A DNA stretch of 64,000 bases from Arcicella aurantiaca (GCF_003148625.1 NZ_QGGO01000008.1:141619-205618), one strand, 5' to 3'. Positions 7,618 to 17,564 are shown, numbered from the stretch's first letter. Notes: generated from the sequence alone by a model not told the origin. Program-made: numbers and translations.

Positions 7618-10428
7618 ATGAAAAAACAATTTCTTTTATTACTCTTATTTACGTTCAGCACCTCCATTTTAATCGCACAAACTTCTGTAAGTGGCGAGGT
7701 TCGGGAATTGGCAACTCAAAAAACTTTACGAAGTGCGTATGTTTCGTTGGTAAATCTTGCTGATTCTTCTCGCAAGAGAACAATTCCAACTGATGCAATG
7801 GGCAAATTTCAAATATCTCCAGTCCGAAGAGGCAATTATTCTCTTAGAGTTTCTTTCTTGGGTTATCAAGAGTTTCGCAAAAACATTCAAGTATCTGGCG
7901 ATGAACCTGTTAAAGTTGATTCTATTTATTTGATAGAAGACAGCCAAGTGCTTAATGAAGTAAAAATTGTAGGGCAAGTGGCTGCCGTTATTCAGAAAAA
8001 AGATACCCTTCAATTTAATGCTAAAGCGTATAAGGTAAATCCAGATGCCAATGCCGATGAATTAATTGAAAAAATACCGGGAGCAGTTATCGACAATGGT
8101 AAAATGCAAATTCAAGGAGAAGAAGTTAAACAAGTCATGATTGACGGAAAGCTTTTTTTCGGGAAAGATGCCACCGCTGCCATGAAAAATATCCCAGCAG
8201 AGGTAATTGATAAGATTCAAGTATTCGACCAACTTAGTGAACAATCTCAATTGACAGGTTTAGATGATGGCAACACCACAAAAACCGTAAACATTACCAC
8301 TCGCCCAGACATGAGAAATGGTCTTTTTGGGAGAAATTCAATAGGCATAGGCACAAATGATACCTACAAAGGCAACGCAAGTATCAATCGTTTTAAAGGG
8401 AATAGCCGTCTGACGGTTTTATTTCAAGCAAATAATATCAATCAACAAAATTTTTCTTCAGAGGATTTAATTGGTGTTTCCAGCGGTTCTGCACAATCTC
8501 GCAGAGGTGGTGGCGGCGGTGGTGGAAATCGTGGTGGTGGACAAGGCGGTGGTAGCACCGATAATTCTGGTAATTTCTTAGTAAATAATCAACCTGGTTA
8601 TAATACGACCAATGCTTTAGGATTAAACTATTCAAATGAATGGGGAACAAAATTGAAGTTTCAAGGTAGTTATTTCTTAAATCAGGCTAACAATTCAATC
8701 ATCGAAAGCACCTTTCAGCAATATATCCAGAGCAATAATACTGGTCAAACTTATACAGAATCAAGCAATTCAAGCACAAAAAGCTTAAATCACAGAGCGT
8801 ATTTTAGATTAGAATATAAAATTGATGACCGAAATTCCTTGATTTTCACACCAAATCTTAGTTTTCAAAATACTGAAGCAAACTCGGGTTATGATGGCGT
8901 AACCAAACTTCCGACCAGTAAATTAAACGACGTTATCAATAGAAATATTAGCTCTAACAATGCCGTTAATTTTTCAAATAATATCTTATTTCGTCACCGC
9001 TTTGCCAAAATGGGACGAGCTTTGACCTTAAATATTACCACAACTTACAACGACCGTAATGCTAATAATGAATTGAGGTCAACCAATAATTTTTATGGAG
9101 CAAATCCTTCATCAAAAATTTTAAATCAAAATTCAAATACCGATGCTAAAGGCTTAGGGTTCTCTTCAAATTTATATTATTCAGAACCTTTGAGTAAACA
9201 AAGTTCCGTTTTTGTCAGTACAAGTTTTGGGTATAATGAAAATCAATCTGAAAAATATGCGTACAATTTCTCAGATTCAGAGCAAAAATATAATCGTTTA
9301 GACACCCTTTTAAGTAATGTTTTCAATAGCGATTATTATAATTACAGAGTCGGAACGGGATTCAGACAATTCTCAAAGGCAATGAATATTTCCGCCGAAA
9401 TCAGATACCAAAACGCCCATTTAATGAACGAACAAATATTCCCTAAGGTATATAATCTCGACAAATCATTCAACAACATATTACCCTCTTTTTCAATGCG
9501 TTATAACATAGATGGCAGTGCAAAATCTTTGCGATTCAACTATCAAACACAAACGCAACAACCAAGTATTAGTCAGTTACAAGAGGTAGTAAATAACAAT
9601 AATCCACTGAGACTTTCAACGGGGAATTCATCATTATCACAAGAATATCAACATCAATTGTCATTACGTTACACGGCGACAAGTCCAACTACTTTTTCAA
9701 ATTTTGTCACCTTAATGAGTGCCAATTTTGTAAAAGGGAACATCACTAATAGCAGTTTTATTGCCACCAGAGACACCGTAATCAGTAAAGAAATTACGCT
9801 AAAAGCAGGCTCACAATTATCTCGTCCCGTTAATTTAGATGGGCAATATTCCATTAGAGGATTTATGTCTTACGGATTTCCTGTAAAAGCCCTTAAAATG
9901 AATATTAACACCAATATTACGGCAAATTTCAGCCGTACACCGGGTTTAATAAACACTGTTCTTAATTATAGCGATGCTCAAAAATATACTTTCGGTTTAG
10001 TTTTAAGTAGTAATATTAGTCCAAATGTAGATTTTACCATTTCTTCTAATTCAAATCTCAGTTACGTTCAAAACACAATTTCATCGAGTTTGAACAATAA
10101 CTATTTCAATCAAAATTTAAAAGTAAGACTAAATATTATTTTCTGGAAAGGAATAGTTTTCAATACAGATGCCACTTACTACTCATATTCTGGACTTTCG
10201 TCATCTTTCAATCAAGCTTACACGCTTTGGAATATGGCAATTGGGAAAAAAGTATTTGCCAAACAACAAGGAGAAATCAGGCTATCGATTTTCGACTTAC
10301 TGAAATTAAATACAAGTATTCAAAGAAATATTACGACAACTTACATTGAAGATTCACAGTCGAATGTACTACAACAATTCTTTATGCTTACTTTCAGTTA
10401 TAATTTAAAGAAATATTGGAAGAGCTAA
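7618..10428 (+). CDS. Outer-membrane beta-barrel (TonB-receptor-like) protein
   Basis: 936 aa from the start at 7618, chosen because it opens with a classic signal peptide (MKKQFLLLLLFTFSTSILIAQ). Next come a carboxypeptidase-regulatory-like domain (about residues 23-105; GKFQISPVRRGNYSLRVSFLGY), a plug-like domain (ELIEKIPGAVIDNGKMQIQG) and a long barrel of alternating aromatic strands. A glycine-rich insert (RRGGGGGGGNRGGGQGGG, about residues 294-311) interrupts the early barrel. The architecture is typical of Bacteroidota outer-membrane beta-barrel proteins related to TonB receptors. No SusD partner follows, so the substrate is unknown. Confidence 0.88.
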   Translation: MKKQFLLLLLFTFSTSILIAQTSVSGEVRELATQKTLRSAYVSLVNLADSSRKRTIPTDAMGKFQISPVRRGNYSLRVSFLGYQEFRKNIQVSGDEPVKVDSIYLIEDSQVLNEVKIVGQVAAVIQKKDTLQFNAKAYKVNPDANADELIEKIPGAVIDNGKMQIQGEEVKQVMIDGKLFFGKDATAAMKNIPAEVIDKIQVFDQLSEQSQLTGLDDGNTTKTVNITTRPDMRNGLFGRNSIGIGTNDTYKGNASINRFKGNSRLTVLFQANNINQQNFSSEDLIGVSSGSAQSRRGGGGGGGNRGGGQGGGSTDNSGNFLVNNQPGYNTTNALGLNYSNEWGTKLKFQGSYFLNQANNSIIESTFQQYIQSNNTGQTYTESSNSSTKSLNHRAYFRLEYKIDDRNSLIFTPNLSFQNTEANSGYDGVTKLPTSKLNDVINRNISSNNAVNFSNNILFRHRFAKMGRALTLNITTTYNDRNANNELRSTNNFYGANPSSKILNQNSNTDAKGLGFSSNLYYSEPLSKQSSVFVSTSFGYNENQSEKYAYNFSDSEQKYNRLDTLLSNVFNSDYYNYRVGTGFRQFSKAMNISAEIRYQNAHLMNEQIFPKVYNLDKSFNNILPSFSMRYNIDGSAKSLRFNYQTQTQQPSISQLQEVVNNNNPLRLSTGNSSLSQEYQHQLSLRYTATSPTTFSNFVTLMSANFVKGNITNSSFIATRDTVISKEITLKAGSQLSRPVNLDGQYSIRGFMSYGFPVKALKMNINTNITANFSRTPGLINTVLNYSDAQKYTFGLVLSSNISPNVDFTISSNSNLSYVQNTISSSLNNNYFNQNLKVRLNIIFWKGIVFNTDATYYSYSGLSSSFNQAYTLWNMAIGKKVFAKQQGEIRLSIFDLLKLNTSIQRNITTTYIEDSQSNVLQQFFMLTFSYNLKKYWKS

Positions 10429-10442
10429 AAAGATAGGCACAA

Positions 10443-10480
10443 AAAAACCCTTGAATCCGCCAATTCAAGGGTTTTTATTT
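10443..10480 (+). terminator. Terminator after the barrel gene
   Basis: A 14-bp stem (AAAAACCCTTGAAT with ATTCAAGGGTTTTT) and 6-nt loop followed by ATTTTTTT. Confidence 0.8.
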
Positions 10481-10573
10481 TTTTATGGACTTAGGGTTAT
10501 TTTTAAAGTATTCTTAGGCAAAATCGTTTTCCTTACGCTTTTGATTCTTGGTGGAAAATTTCAGTTTCATCAC

Positions 10574-10645
10574 TTACCGCCATAAATTCTAAAACTAAAA
10601 CTTTCCTCGAATCTTGTCTTTCAACTTCATTACCGCCATAAATTC
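10574..10645. repeat. 16-bp direct repeat pair
   Basis: TTACCGCCATAAATTC occurs exactly at 10574-10589 and again at 10630-10645, with TTCATCAC or CTTCAT just before each copy. Only two copies are seen. Confidence 0.55.
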
Positions 10646-10977
10646 GTTGTTTGACTCTACAAAATTAACATACATTCAGAGTCAAAAAAACTTTTACTAT
10701 ATAATTTTTCCAAGAATTACACGAAAAAACATTATGTTCCATAAGTATCAAAAATCTGATGCGAATTTTTTCACTTTAAGCGTTCACCCTCCAAAAAATC
10801 ACTTTTAAACACTATTTTAATAACGTTTATCATAAAGTATCGTAGCATTTTGTTACCATCGCAGATAAAACATTAAGATTAAAGAAAATACTTTGTTGTA
10901 ATATTTCAAGAATACACTCTAAAATCTCATAATCAATTTTCTCCTTCTAATACAGCTTTTAGGCACTTTACGTATGT

Positions 10978-11076
10978 CCATATAAAAAAATAAAGACTCA
11001 GTGCATAGCTCCGAGCCTTTACGCAATCCGCCTAAGTAGTTATCTTTCGGGAAAACCCGCAAGCTCTACGGCTTGA
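10978..11076 (-). ncRNA. Candidate small RNA 3' end with terminator
   Basis: On the minus strand three hairpins follow one another: CAAGC/GCTTG (11060-11075), CGGG/CCCG (11048-11059) and a 10-bp stem 10992-11001 with 11011-11020, followed by a T-rich tail. Two base pairs of the last stem are G-U only on the minus strand and would be A-C mismatches on the plus strand, which favours minus-strand transcription. The 5' end and promoter are not identified. No known RNA family is recognised. Confidence 0.35.
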
Positions 11077-11710
11077 ATGTCTTAAATATCAAATTTTGAT
11101 AATCGCTAAAATGTCATGTAAATACAAAAAGACAACACTCCTCCAATCTCTGCTTTATTGCAATGAATTGTTGGAATCTTGTCTCATGTTACTTGGCGGA
11201 AAAAATGTTAAAAATTTAATTAATTAAAGAGGCAACTAAGTGGCGGCTCAGTTACCAGAACTGAAACGTAGTTGGCGGACTACGCCTCAAAAGGTGAATA
11301 AATAAAGTGGCGGCCTTACGTATTCAAATATCTATATACTGTGTTTCGATATTCAATTGAATAACAGCGACACGACGATTCATTTTGAACCAGACGGAAC
11401 AAATGCCAAGAAAGTTATAAGGATTTAAAACAAAGAAGAAAAATATGCAAAGCCACTTAGACAGGAGCAAAGTTTTTCTCATCCTAACATTTGGCGGAAT
11501 GTCGCTGAGTAATAGAAATACTTCAAATATTATGCCAAAAAAGCAATTTTAAATAAAAGTCAATAATAAAAATATGGAAGTTTTTAAAAATCTGAGAGTT
11601 ACCAAAAAAAGGTTAGTAGGAGAAAAAAATACTTAAAATAGGGAATAGCACTTTGAAAGTCCCTCCTCCCAAAATTACCATTTGTCAAGTTTCATGCCAA
11701 ATAACATAAA

Positions 11711-11736
11711 ACCCCAAAAGTTTTCACTTTTGGGGT
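11711..11736. terminator. Isolated strong hairpin
   Basis: A 10-bp perfect stem ACCCCAAAAG/CTTTTGGGGT with loop TTTTCA, followed on the plus strand by CATTTTTAAG. No gene precedes it on either strand, so it may terminate an unannotated RNA or be a remnant. Confidence 0.45.
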
Positions 11737-12122
11737 CATTTTTAAGGGTTCGGGTTATCCCGAGAGCTAATCTACTTATAAACTTCTTAGACAAATTACG
11801 ATTTTTACTGACGAGCCGCCACTCACAGCAAATAATCTTTTTGTTAACACTTATAAATTTAAAAATCAATAGAAACTCCTTCCGCCAAAGGCGTTTCTTC
11901 TTAATTTTCAGCTTATTCAGAGGTCTTTTCCTCGTCGATAAGTTTGTTGTATTATTCTGTATCCGTATTTATAACGGCAACTTTAAAAGAAAGTCACACC
12001 GCAAGTAACAAGATTTTTATATAATTTTTTCGAGAAAAAAGGCATCATTCTTTTATGTCGCTTGTCGTACTTTTTTTTCAATCAACATAAAAGTGAAGGC
12101 AAAAAATGGCAAAAAATATTTT

Positions 12123-12917
12123 TTATTTTTTTTCGTGAAGCCACTTTTTCAATTCTTTAGCGTAAAAATATTGGTAAGGCAAAACGATGATTTCAAATAA
12201 TTTTTGAAGAAATCTGCCAATTTGGAATAATTTGGAAGGAAAAATATGCGTTTTGTTTTGAAGAATACCTTTTATCATTGCGTTGGCAACGTCTTCAGGC
12301 ATCTGAGCAGGAAAAGGGATAGGAATATTAAGATTTGAGAAATGAGTTGAAGATTTAAAGAAATTAGTTTTTGTTGCAATAGGATAAATCAAAGAAAGAC
12401 GACCTAAGTCCTGATTCTCAAAACGATAAGCAGCTTCAAACCTATCAAGAGCAGCTTTGGTAGCTCCATAAAGAGCATAACCCGGAATTGCCAACTTCGC
12501 CATGGCAGAAGAAGTTATCATCACAAAATATGCTCGACCAACGTTCAATTCTTTCATTTTTTGAAAAGAATATATCGGCGAAAATACATTTACTTGAAAA
12601 ATATTCTCTATTCGTTGCCAATCAGGCTTTGAAATTTCTTCATAATATGCAAAACCCGCATTGGCAATAAAAATATCAATGGTTTGAAACTGTGTGAGAG
12701 CAAAATCAAAAAGTCGGTCAACTTCTGTTTGTTGTGATAAATCACAAATAAAAGTCGTTATTTTATCGGAAGAAGCCTCAATTGGATGTAAATCAACCGC
12801 TATTATTTTAGCCCCTTCAAAATCTACTAATTGAAGTATTAAAGCTTTTCCAATTCCAGAAGCAGCTCCTGTTACAATGATATTTTTATGGGCAATCTGC
12901 ATGGAATGAATGGGCAA
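12123..12917 (-). CDS. Short-chain dehydrogenase/reductase
   Basis: A 264-aa classical SDR oxidoreductase. The NAD(P)-binding glycine motif is VTGAASGIG (near residue 15), NAG appears in FIANAGF, the catalytic Ser in MITSSAM and the Tyr/Lys pair in YALYGATK. The C-terminus (about residues 230-264) is hydrophobic and basic, as in membrane-associated SDRs acting on lipids. It lies 8 bp behind the acetoacetate-decarboxylase-family gene, so the two are likely one operon. The start could also be the Met six codons in. Substrate unknown. Confidence 0.92.
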   Translation of the reverse strand: MPIHSMQIAHKNIIVTGAASGIGKALILQLVDFEGAKIIAVDLHPIEASSDKITTFICDLSQQTEVDRLFDFALTQFQTIDIFIANAGFAYYEEISKPDWQRIENIFQVNVFSPIYSFQKMKELNVGRAYFVMITSSAMAKLAIPGYALYGATKAALDRFEAAYRFENQDLGRLSLIYPIATKTNFFKSSTHFSNLNIPIPFPAQMPEDVANAMIKGILQNKTHIFPSKLFQIGRFLQKLFEIIVLPYQYFYAKELKKWLHEKK

Positions 12918-12925
12918 ATAAAACG

Positions 12926-13603
12926 CTAATCAGTTACAAAATAATTTTTCTTCACAATTGGCTCATTAAAAGTCATTTCAAAATTTTCGACCTTCATGGT
13001 TAATAAAGGTGAAGCATTAGAAATATCTGGAAAAAGGCTTTCATTGACCTCCACCGACTTTAATTTAGAGAATGTAGCTTTCCCTTTAGCAGTCGGATTG
13101 GTGATAAATAAATCCTTATGAAGCTTCTGAACAACTGTTATTGGCAAAATGGAAGTCGTAAGCGGAAAAGGAATAAAACCTTTTGAGAATTTAGCCTTAA
13201 AAAACGACTCTCCTTCTAATTTTACAGCAATATCTTCTGTTCCGTCTGGGTTTTGTTGCCAATCAAAATCGGCATATTCTTTCGGGATTCCCCAATTTTG
13301 AATACCGTTATAAACACTATCTCGACTGGAAACGTAAATTTTGGAAATAGAAAATACTTTCTTCCAATCAAACGTAAACATTCCCGGAATAAATAATAAT
13401 TCCTGATATACCCCAACACCCGACGTTTTATAGTCAACCAACATAACTGTACCTACATAACCCAAAAACCTATCTTTCTGATAATGAGACAAAAAGCCTT
13501 GTTTCTCTACGAATTCTTTGGAGAATTTGTAAATCATTATGTAAGCATTGCCTGTTAAATGCCAAGGGGCAGGAGCTATTTTTACGTCAGGTGTTAATTC
13601 CAT
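12926..13603 (-). CDS. Acetoacetate decarboxylase family protein
   Basis: A 225-aa protein with ADC-fold marks: the N-terminal APAPWHLTGNAYIM, then YQELLFIPGMF and the central GIQNWGIPKEYADFDW. True acetoacetate decarboxylases use a Lys in the core; many relatives in this superfamily catalyse other lyase or hydrolase reactions, so the reaction is not assigned. It lies between pyrF and the SDR on the same strand with gaps of 15 and 8 bp. Confidence 0.7.
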   Translation of the reverse strand: MELTPDVKIAPAPWHLTGNAYIMIYKFSKEFVEKQGFLSHYQKDRFLGYVGTVMLVDYKTSGVGVYQELLFIPGMFTFDWKKVFSISKIYVSSRDSVYNGIQNWGIPKEYADFDWQQNPDGTEDIAVKLEGESFFKAKFSKGFIPFPLTTSILPITVVQKLHKDLFITNPTAKGKATFSKLKSVEVNESLFPDISNASPLLTMKVENFEMTFNEPIVKKNYFVTD

Positions 13604-13618
13604 TTAATCTGTGAATGT

Positions 13619-14449
13619 TTAAGACAAATATAAATTCAGGTATTTCTCCATCTCGACTTGCACTTTCTGAGCTTCCTCTCCTGCAACTTTAGCAAAATCT
13701 TTATCAGTCGAAGCATAGATAATTCCTCTTGAAGAATTAACCAATAATCCACAATGAGAATTCATACCGTATTTTGAAACCTCTTCTAAACTTCCACCTT
13801 GAGCTCCAACACCCGGTACTAACAAAAAATGTTCGGGAGCTAAAGTACGTATATGCGTGAGCATATCTGCTTTGGTTGCCCCCACAACATACATTAATTG
13901 TTCGTCAGTTGCCCATTCTTGCGACTTTCTGATTACCTCCTCAAAAAGTTGTTTATTATCTTCTAAACGTAAATTTTGAAAGTCTTTACTCCCACCATTT
14001 GAGGTAAGAGCCAGCAAAATCACCCATTTATTCGGAAAGTCAAGGAAAGGAGTAACAGAATCAGCTCCCATATATGGAGCAACAGTTACAGAATCAAAAT
14101 CAAGTCCAGATGAGTTTTTATCAAAAAATGCTCTTGCATAAAGTCCAGATGTATTACCTATATCTCCACGTTTTGCATCAGCAATAGTAAAACATTCTTT
14201 GGGAATATATTCCATCGTTTTTTGAAGACTTTCCCAGCCCTTCGCTCCCATTGCTTCATAAAAAGCAATATTAGGCTTATATGCTACCGCAAATTGATGA
14301 GTAGCATCAATAATTTGGCGATTAAACTCAAATATTGGGTCTTTTTCAACTAATAAATGTTGTGGAATTTTCTGAATATCAGTATCTAAACCTACGCAGA
14401 GATATGATTTTTTTTGTTTGATTTGGTCAAATAATTGAGCTTTAGTCAT
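13619..14449 (-). CDS. pyrF: Orotidine 5'-phosphate decarboxylase
   Basis: Converts OMP to UMP, the last step of pyrimidine synthesis. The 276-aa length and [15 protein letters not shown] motif (near residue 90; catalytic Asp-Lys-x-x-Asp) place it in the longer, UMP-synthase-like PyrF group. LCVGLDTD near the start binds the substrate, and [11 protein letters not shown] near residue 208 binds the phosphate. It heads a likely three-gene minus-strand operon. The start lies inside a long inverted repeat (14448-14545). Confidence 0.95.
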   Translation of the reverse strand: MTKAQLFDQIKQKKSYLCVGLDTDIQKIPQHLLVEKDPIFEFNRQIIDATHQFAVAYKPNIAFYEAMGAKGWESLQKTMEYIPKECFTIADAKRGDIGNTSGLYARAFFDKNSSGLDFDSVTVAPYMGADSVTPFLDFPNKWVILLALTSNGGSKDFQNLRLEDNKQLFEEVIRKSQEWATDEQLMYVVGATKADMLTHIRTLAPEHFLLVPGVGAQGGSLEEVSKYGMNSHCGLLVNSSRGIIYASTDKDFAKVAGEEAQKVQVEMEKYLNLYLS

Positions 14450-14545
14450 TGCTTGTTTCGATGTTCGAGATTAGAAATTCGACAACCGTATAAATATGTT
14501 ACTATGATTTTAGAAGTTTCAATTCTCGAACATCGACAAAGCAAT
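14448..14545. repeat. Imperfect inverted repeat between pyrF and rfbC
   Basis: The arms 14448-14470 and 14524-14545 share TCGATGTTCGAGA exactly and differ by small changes elsewhere. They lie between the divergent pyrF and rfbC genes, overlap the pyrF start and could hold a shared operator or form a cruciform. Confidence 0.55.
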
Positions 14546-14668
14546 ACCGAAAATTGAAACCCTTTATTTGCTTAATCTTAGGAATAAGATTAATTTCGTG
14601 AACAATATTAATCTCTTAGTAGTCAAAATCAAAGATTATTAATTCAAATAAATCATTATTTATCCCCG

Positions 14669-15199
14669 ATGCAATTCAAACCCCACGAAATAAAAGGCTT
14701 AATTGAGTGTATTCCTACAAAATTTGCCGATGACAGAGGTCATTTTTATGAATCTTATAACAAGAATCTTTTTACTGCAAATGGCATTCCTCATGATTTT
14801 GTACAAGACAATTATTCATGGTCTAAGAAAGGTGTAATTCGTGGACTACATTTTCAATACGAACCACACGGACAGGGAAAGTTGGTAAGATGTATGACAG
14901 GGAAAGTAATGGACGTAGTTGTTGACATTCGCAAAGATTCTCCAACATTTGGACAACACGCAAAATTCATTTTAGATTCAGCTATTGGCAATATGCTTTT
15001 TGTTCCAGTTGGTTTTGCACATGGTTTTGTGGCACTTGAAGAAACAATTTTTGTTTATAAATGTACTGACTTTTGGAATAAAGGAGCAGAATCAGGTATT
15101 TTATATAATGACCCTGCCCTTAATATTGAATGGGGTATCGAAAATCCAATTGTTTCCGAAAAGGATTTAATTTTACCAACTCTTTCAGAACTTAGATAG
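14669..15199 (+). CDS. rfbC: dTDP-4-dehydrorhamnose 3,5-epimerase
   Basis: A 176-aa RmlC-type cupin that epimerises the 4-keto-6-deoxy sugar nucleotide on the way to dTDP-L-rhamnose. Visible are NYSWSKKGVIRGLHFQ (catalytic His), GKLVRCMTGKVMDVVVDIR, and PVGFAHGFVAL. No rfbA, rfbB or rfbD gene is adjacent, so the pathway genes are split. It is transcribed away from pyrF and convergent with maltokinase. Confidence 0.95.
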   Translation: MQFKPHEIKGLIECIPTKFADDRGHFYESYNKNLFTANGIPHDFVQDNYSWSKKGVIRGLHFQYEPHGQGKLVRCMTGKVMDVVVDIRKDSPTFGQHAKFILDSAIGNMLFVPVGFAHGFVALEETIFVYKCTDFWNKGAESGILYNDPALNIEWGIENPIVSEKDLILPTLSELR

Positions 15200-15228
15200 A
15201 TGTTATGAGTTGAGCGGGGTGCGTAACC

Positions 15229-15270
15229 TTATGAGTTATGAGTTATGAGTTATGAGTTATGAGTTATGAA
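15229..15270. repeat. Tandem 7-bp repeat (TTATGAG)x6
   Basis: Five exact TTATGAG units and a sixth ending TTATGAA lie between the convergent rfbC and maltokinase genes. Partial inverted copies (CCTCATAATTCAT) follow near 15315, so the RNA can fold. Length variation between strains is likely. Confidence 0.8.
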
Positions 15271-15337
15271 AAAGAGCTTTATCAAAATTTGAGTTCCATT
15301 TATTTCACAATTCATACCTCATAATTCATATTTAAAA

Positions 15338-16924
15338 TCACATTCTGAGTTTTTCAATCTCTCGAATCACATTTACAATTCCCTTCAAAGGTATTTTTAC
15401 CCAATCTGGACGATAACTAATTTCATATCCCAGCTCATAAACGGCTTTTTCCAGTAAATAAATTAGCATCAAAAAGTTAATTTCATTATTATTCTTAAAC
15501 AATGGATGCGGATTCCCAAAAGTATCCAAATATTTTTCCATATATGTTTGTTGAATAAGATTATACCAACGGTCGGCAGCAGTTTGTACTCTCATTGGGT
15601 CAAATTTTGCCGTATCTGGGTCATTAAACATTTTTGCAGATATGGCATAATGATAACTTCTAATCATTCCTGCAACGTCTTTTAAAGGCGAATGCTTAAT
15701 TTTACGGTCAGTAATTGAACTTTCAGGTTCTCCTTCAAAATCAATAATAATATAATCATTATGAGTTGCTAAAACCTGACCTAAATGATAGTCTCCATGT
15801 ATTCTGATTCGCTGAGAATCTATTTCTCTGCTAAGAATTTCTTTAGCGAATTCATCTATCAATTCCTTCGCCTCCATAAAATCCCATGCTAATTTCTGCG
15901 TAACAGGGTCGGTAATTTTGGTATAATTATCAATCAAAAGATTATACCTTCTTTCGAGTAAATCTGATAATCGTTTATGAATAAACTGGCGATAATCATC
16001 ATTAAATTGTTCTGGAGCAAACATTGTATCAGCTTCTGGTGCATATAAAGCTAAGTGCATTTCAGCGGTTCTTTGTGCCAAAAGCTCAACCTGCTCAAAA
16101 ACCTCTTCTTTAATCGCAAAAGTTTTATCTGTAAAAGCATCTACAAAGGAATCAAGCTGTTCGCCCGTCTGCACCCAACTATCAGCTTTATTTTCAACCA
16201 TTCGTTGCATCATACCCAAAGTAACATCAGGCTTCCCATCTCTTTTCCACACTACACTCCCAGCAAAAGCTGGAATATAAGCAAAATCTGAATTTTCTGT
16301 AATAAATTCAACCATATCCACTTCTGGATTGGTTTGTTCAAACAATTTTCGATAAAGTTTAAGGAAATATTTATCATTGAAAGTCATTGCCGAATTAGAA
16401 GAATCGACAGGCAAAACTCTCGATAAAATTGGAGCATTAATATCTTCTCCAGAAAGTCCTTTACCACGATTAAATTCAATCTTTCCATTCTCTTCTTGCC
16501 CTACACTATCAGCATGAGCTAAATGAGAAAAAAGTGCCTGCTGAAAACGCTCATCATAAATAGCATCAATTACCAATCCTCGTTTTTCATTAATGTATGC
16601 TAAAGTTATGATTCCCTTCGGAGAAACTTCCTGACTTTGGGTTGAATCAATAAAAGAAACTGGAAGTAAATAATTTTCAGTTTCACCATCAGCATATTTG
16701 ACTTCAACGATAAATAGAAGTGCAATAGAATCTTTTATCGGAATTTCCATAGAAAATTTGATAGTAAATCTTTCTTGCAAACGAGCCTTACCTGCAAACC
16801 AACGACAAGTATTCATATAAGGTGGCAAAACACTTATTTCGAAGTCTTTTAATAAATCTTTATCATTTTGAATATCTGACCATGTTGTTTTTAACGACAA
16901 GGAAATGGTATTTTCTTTTTTCAT
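15338..16924 (-). CDS. Maltokinase
   Basis: Phosphorylates maltose to maltose 1-phosphate (the Pep2/Mak reaction), feeding alpha-glucan synthesis through GlgE, or works with trehalose synthase. The 528-aa protein starts with the maltokinase cap (SVLPPYMNTCRWFAGKAR) and has a kinase-like C-lobe: the catalytic loop RIRIHGDYHLGQVL (about residue 373) and the DFG-like IIDFEGEP. Here it is not fused to trehalose synthase and neither treS nor glgE is in the window. glgB 8 kb away fits the same pathway. Confidence 0.88.
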   Translation of the reverse strand: MKKENTISLSLKTTWSDIQNDKDLLKDFEISVLPPYMNTCRWFAGKARLQERFTIKFSMEIPIKDSIALLFIVEVKYADGETENYLLPVSFIDSTQSQEVSPKGIITLAYINEKRGLVIDAIYDERFQQALFSHLAHADSVGQEENGKIEFNRGKGLSGEDINAPILSRVLPVDSSNSAMTFNDKYFLKLYRKLFEQTNPEVDMVEFITENSDFAYIPAFAGSVVWKRDGKPDVTLGMMQRMVENKADSWVQTGEQLDSFVDAFTDKTFAIKEEVFEQVELLAQRTAEMHLALYAPEADTMFAPEQFNDDYRQFIHKRLSDLLERRYNLLIDNYTKITDPVTQKLAWDFMEAKELIDEFAKEILSREIDSQRIRIHGDYHLGQVLATHNDYIIIDFEGEPESSITDRKIKHSPLKDVAGMIRSYHYAISAKMFNDPDTAKFDPMRVQTAADRWYNLIQQTYMEKYLDTFGNPHPLFKNNNEINFLMLIYLLEKAVYELGYEISYRPDWVKIPLKGIVNVIREIEKLRM

Positions 16925-17125
16925 ATCTAAAAGTGAATTCTTTTTGCTTAATCAAATGGCATTATTCTACCTTAAAATTAGAATATATTTATATACAAAA
17001 AAAGCACTTAAATTGACTCAAAAAAAATATAAAAAAAGTTAAAAAAAGTTACCATCACAACCTTTTGATTATCAACCATTTCACATTTATTTTCATTTTT
17101 TTTGATTTTTTTTCTTCAAAAGTGC

Positions 17126-17155
17126 TTGCGTTTCAAAAAAATCGCCGTACCTTTG
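17126..17155 (+). promoter_or_regulatory. tRNA-Glu promoter
   Basis: TTG (17126-17128), a 19-nt spacer and TACCTTTG (17148-17155) match the Bacteroidota sigma-A promoter. The predicted start lies about 60 nt ahead of the tRNA. Confidence 0.7.
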
Positions 17156-17223
17156 CATCACGAAAAACGAACAACGTTAACGAAATAAAAAACAAAAGTT
17201 AACTAATTCGAAATAACCCAAAT

Positions 17224-17295
17224 GGTCCGTTCGTCTAGGGGTTAGGACACGTCCCTTTCACGGATGAAACACGGGTTCGATTCCCGTACGGACTA
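17224..17295 (+). tRNA. tRNA-Glu (TTC)
   Basis: Full cloverleaf: acceptor GGTCCGT/ACGGACT, D arm GTC...GAC, anticodon stem CGTCC/GGATG with loop CTTTCAC (anticodon TTC) and T arm ACGGG/CCCGT. Discriminator A; CCA is not encoded. The last 15 bases of the gene region are the prophage attachment core and are repeated at 61,576, so the tRNA stays intact after integration. Confidence 0.96.
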
Positions 17296-17296
17296 C
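17282..17296. other. attL core of prophage
   Basis: TCCCGTACGGACTAC in the 3' end of tRNA-Glu is repeated exactly at 61576-61590 in the same orientation. This is the expected trace of tyrosine-recombinase integration into a tRNA 3' end. Confidence 0.88.
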
Positions 17297-17324
17297 TGAT
17301 TAAATTTCAATTATAGGCTAACCT

Positions 17325-17353
17325 TATCAGGTTGGCCTTTTTTGTGCCTAACC
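17325..17353 (+). terminator. Terminator after tRNA-Glu, brought by the phage
   Basis: Stem AGGCTAACC/GGTTGGCCT with loop TTATCA, followed by TTTTTT. Because it lies inside attL, the phage supplies a terminator for the host tRNA. A different terminator lies just past attR (61607-61637). Confidence 0.8.
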
Positions 17354-17447
17354 AACTAAAATAGCCTTAAAACACCTCACAAACCCTTTTTCAAAAAAAA
17401 TAGCCTACACTACTCTATGGGCAAATTTCGACCGTTTAATAAACGTT

Positions 17448-17471
17448 ACTAAGGAATTTACTAAGGAATTT
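17448..17471. repeat. Tandem 12-bp repeats, candidate integrase arm sites (left)
   Basis: ACTAAGGAATTT occurs twice head to tail. A matching pair (ACTAAGAAATTT, ACTAAGGAATTA) lies at 61510-61533 in the same orientation, 43 bp inside attR. Tyrosine integrases of temperate phages bind such arm-type repeats. Confidence 0.65.
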
Positions 17472-17564
17472 TTAGTAGGCAAGAACCTTGATGTACAGTT
17501 CAGAAACTTTCATTATTAATTCTTAACTATTTCGCATCATGCAAAAAACTATCACTTCATTGCA

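Larger units (their letters stand above)
10481..12122. other. Gene-poor 1.6 kb region
   Basis: No frame here has the length, start context or composition of a real gene. It contains a 16-bp direct repeat (TTACCGCCATAAATTC at 10574-10589 and 10630-10645), several GGCGG-centred motifs (near 11193, 11242, 11275, 11311, 11494, and inverted near 11882), a possible small RNA ending near 10985, and a palindrome at 11711-11736. It may be the remains of decayed genes or mobile DNA. Confidence 0.5.

Noticed and set aside
11675..12008. Opposed frames of 64 and 108 codons
   Set aside because: Their codon pattern is poor, they overlap each other antisense, and they cover a palindrome; no homologous motif is seen.
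15229..15270. Regular short repeats suggesting a CRISPR array
   Set aside because: Units are 7 bp and contiguous with no spacers, and no cas gene is present.
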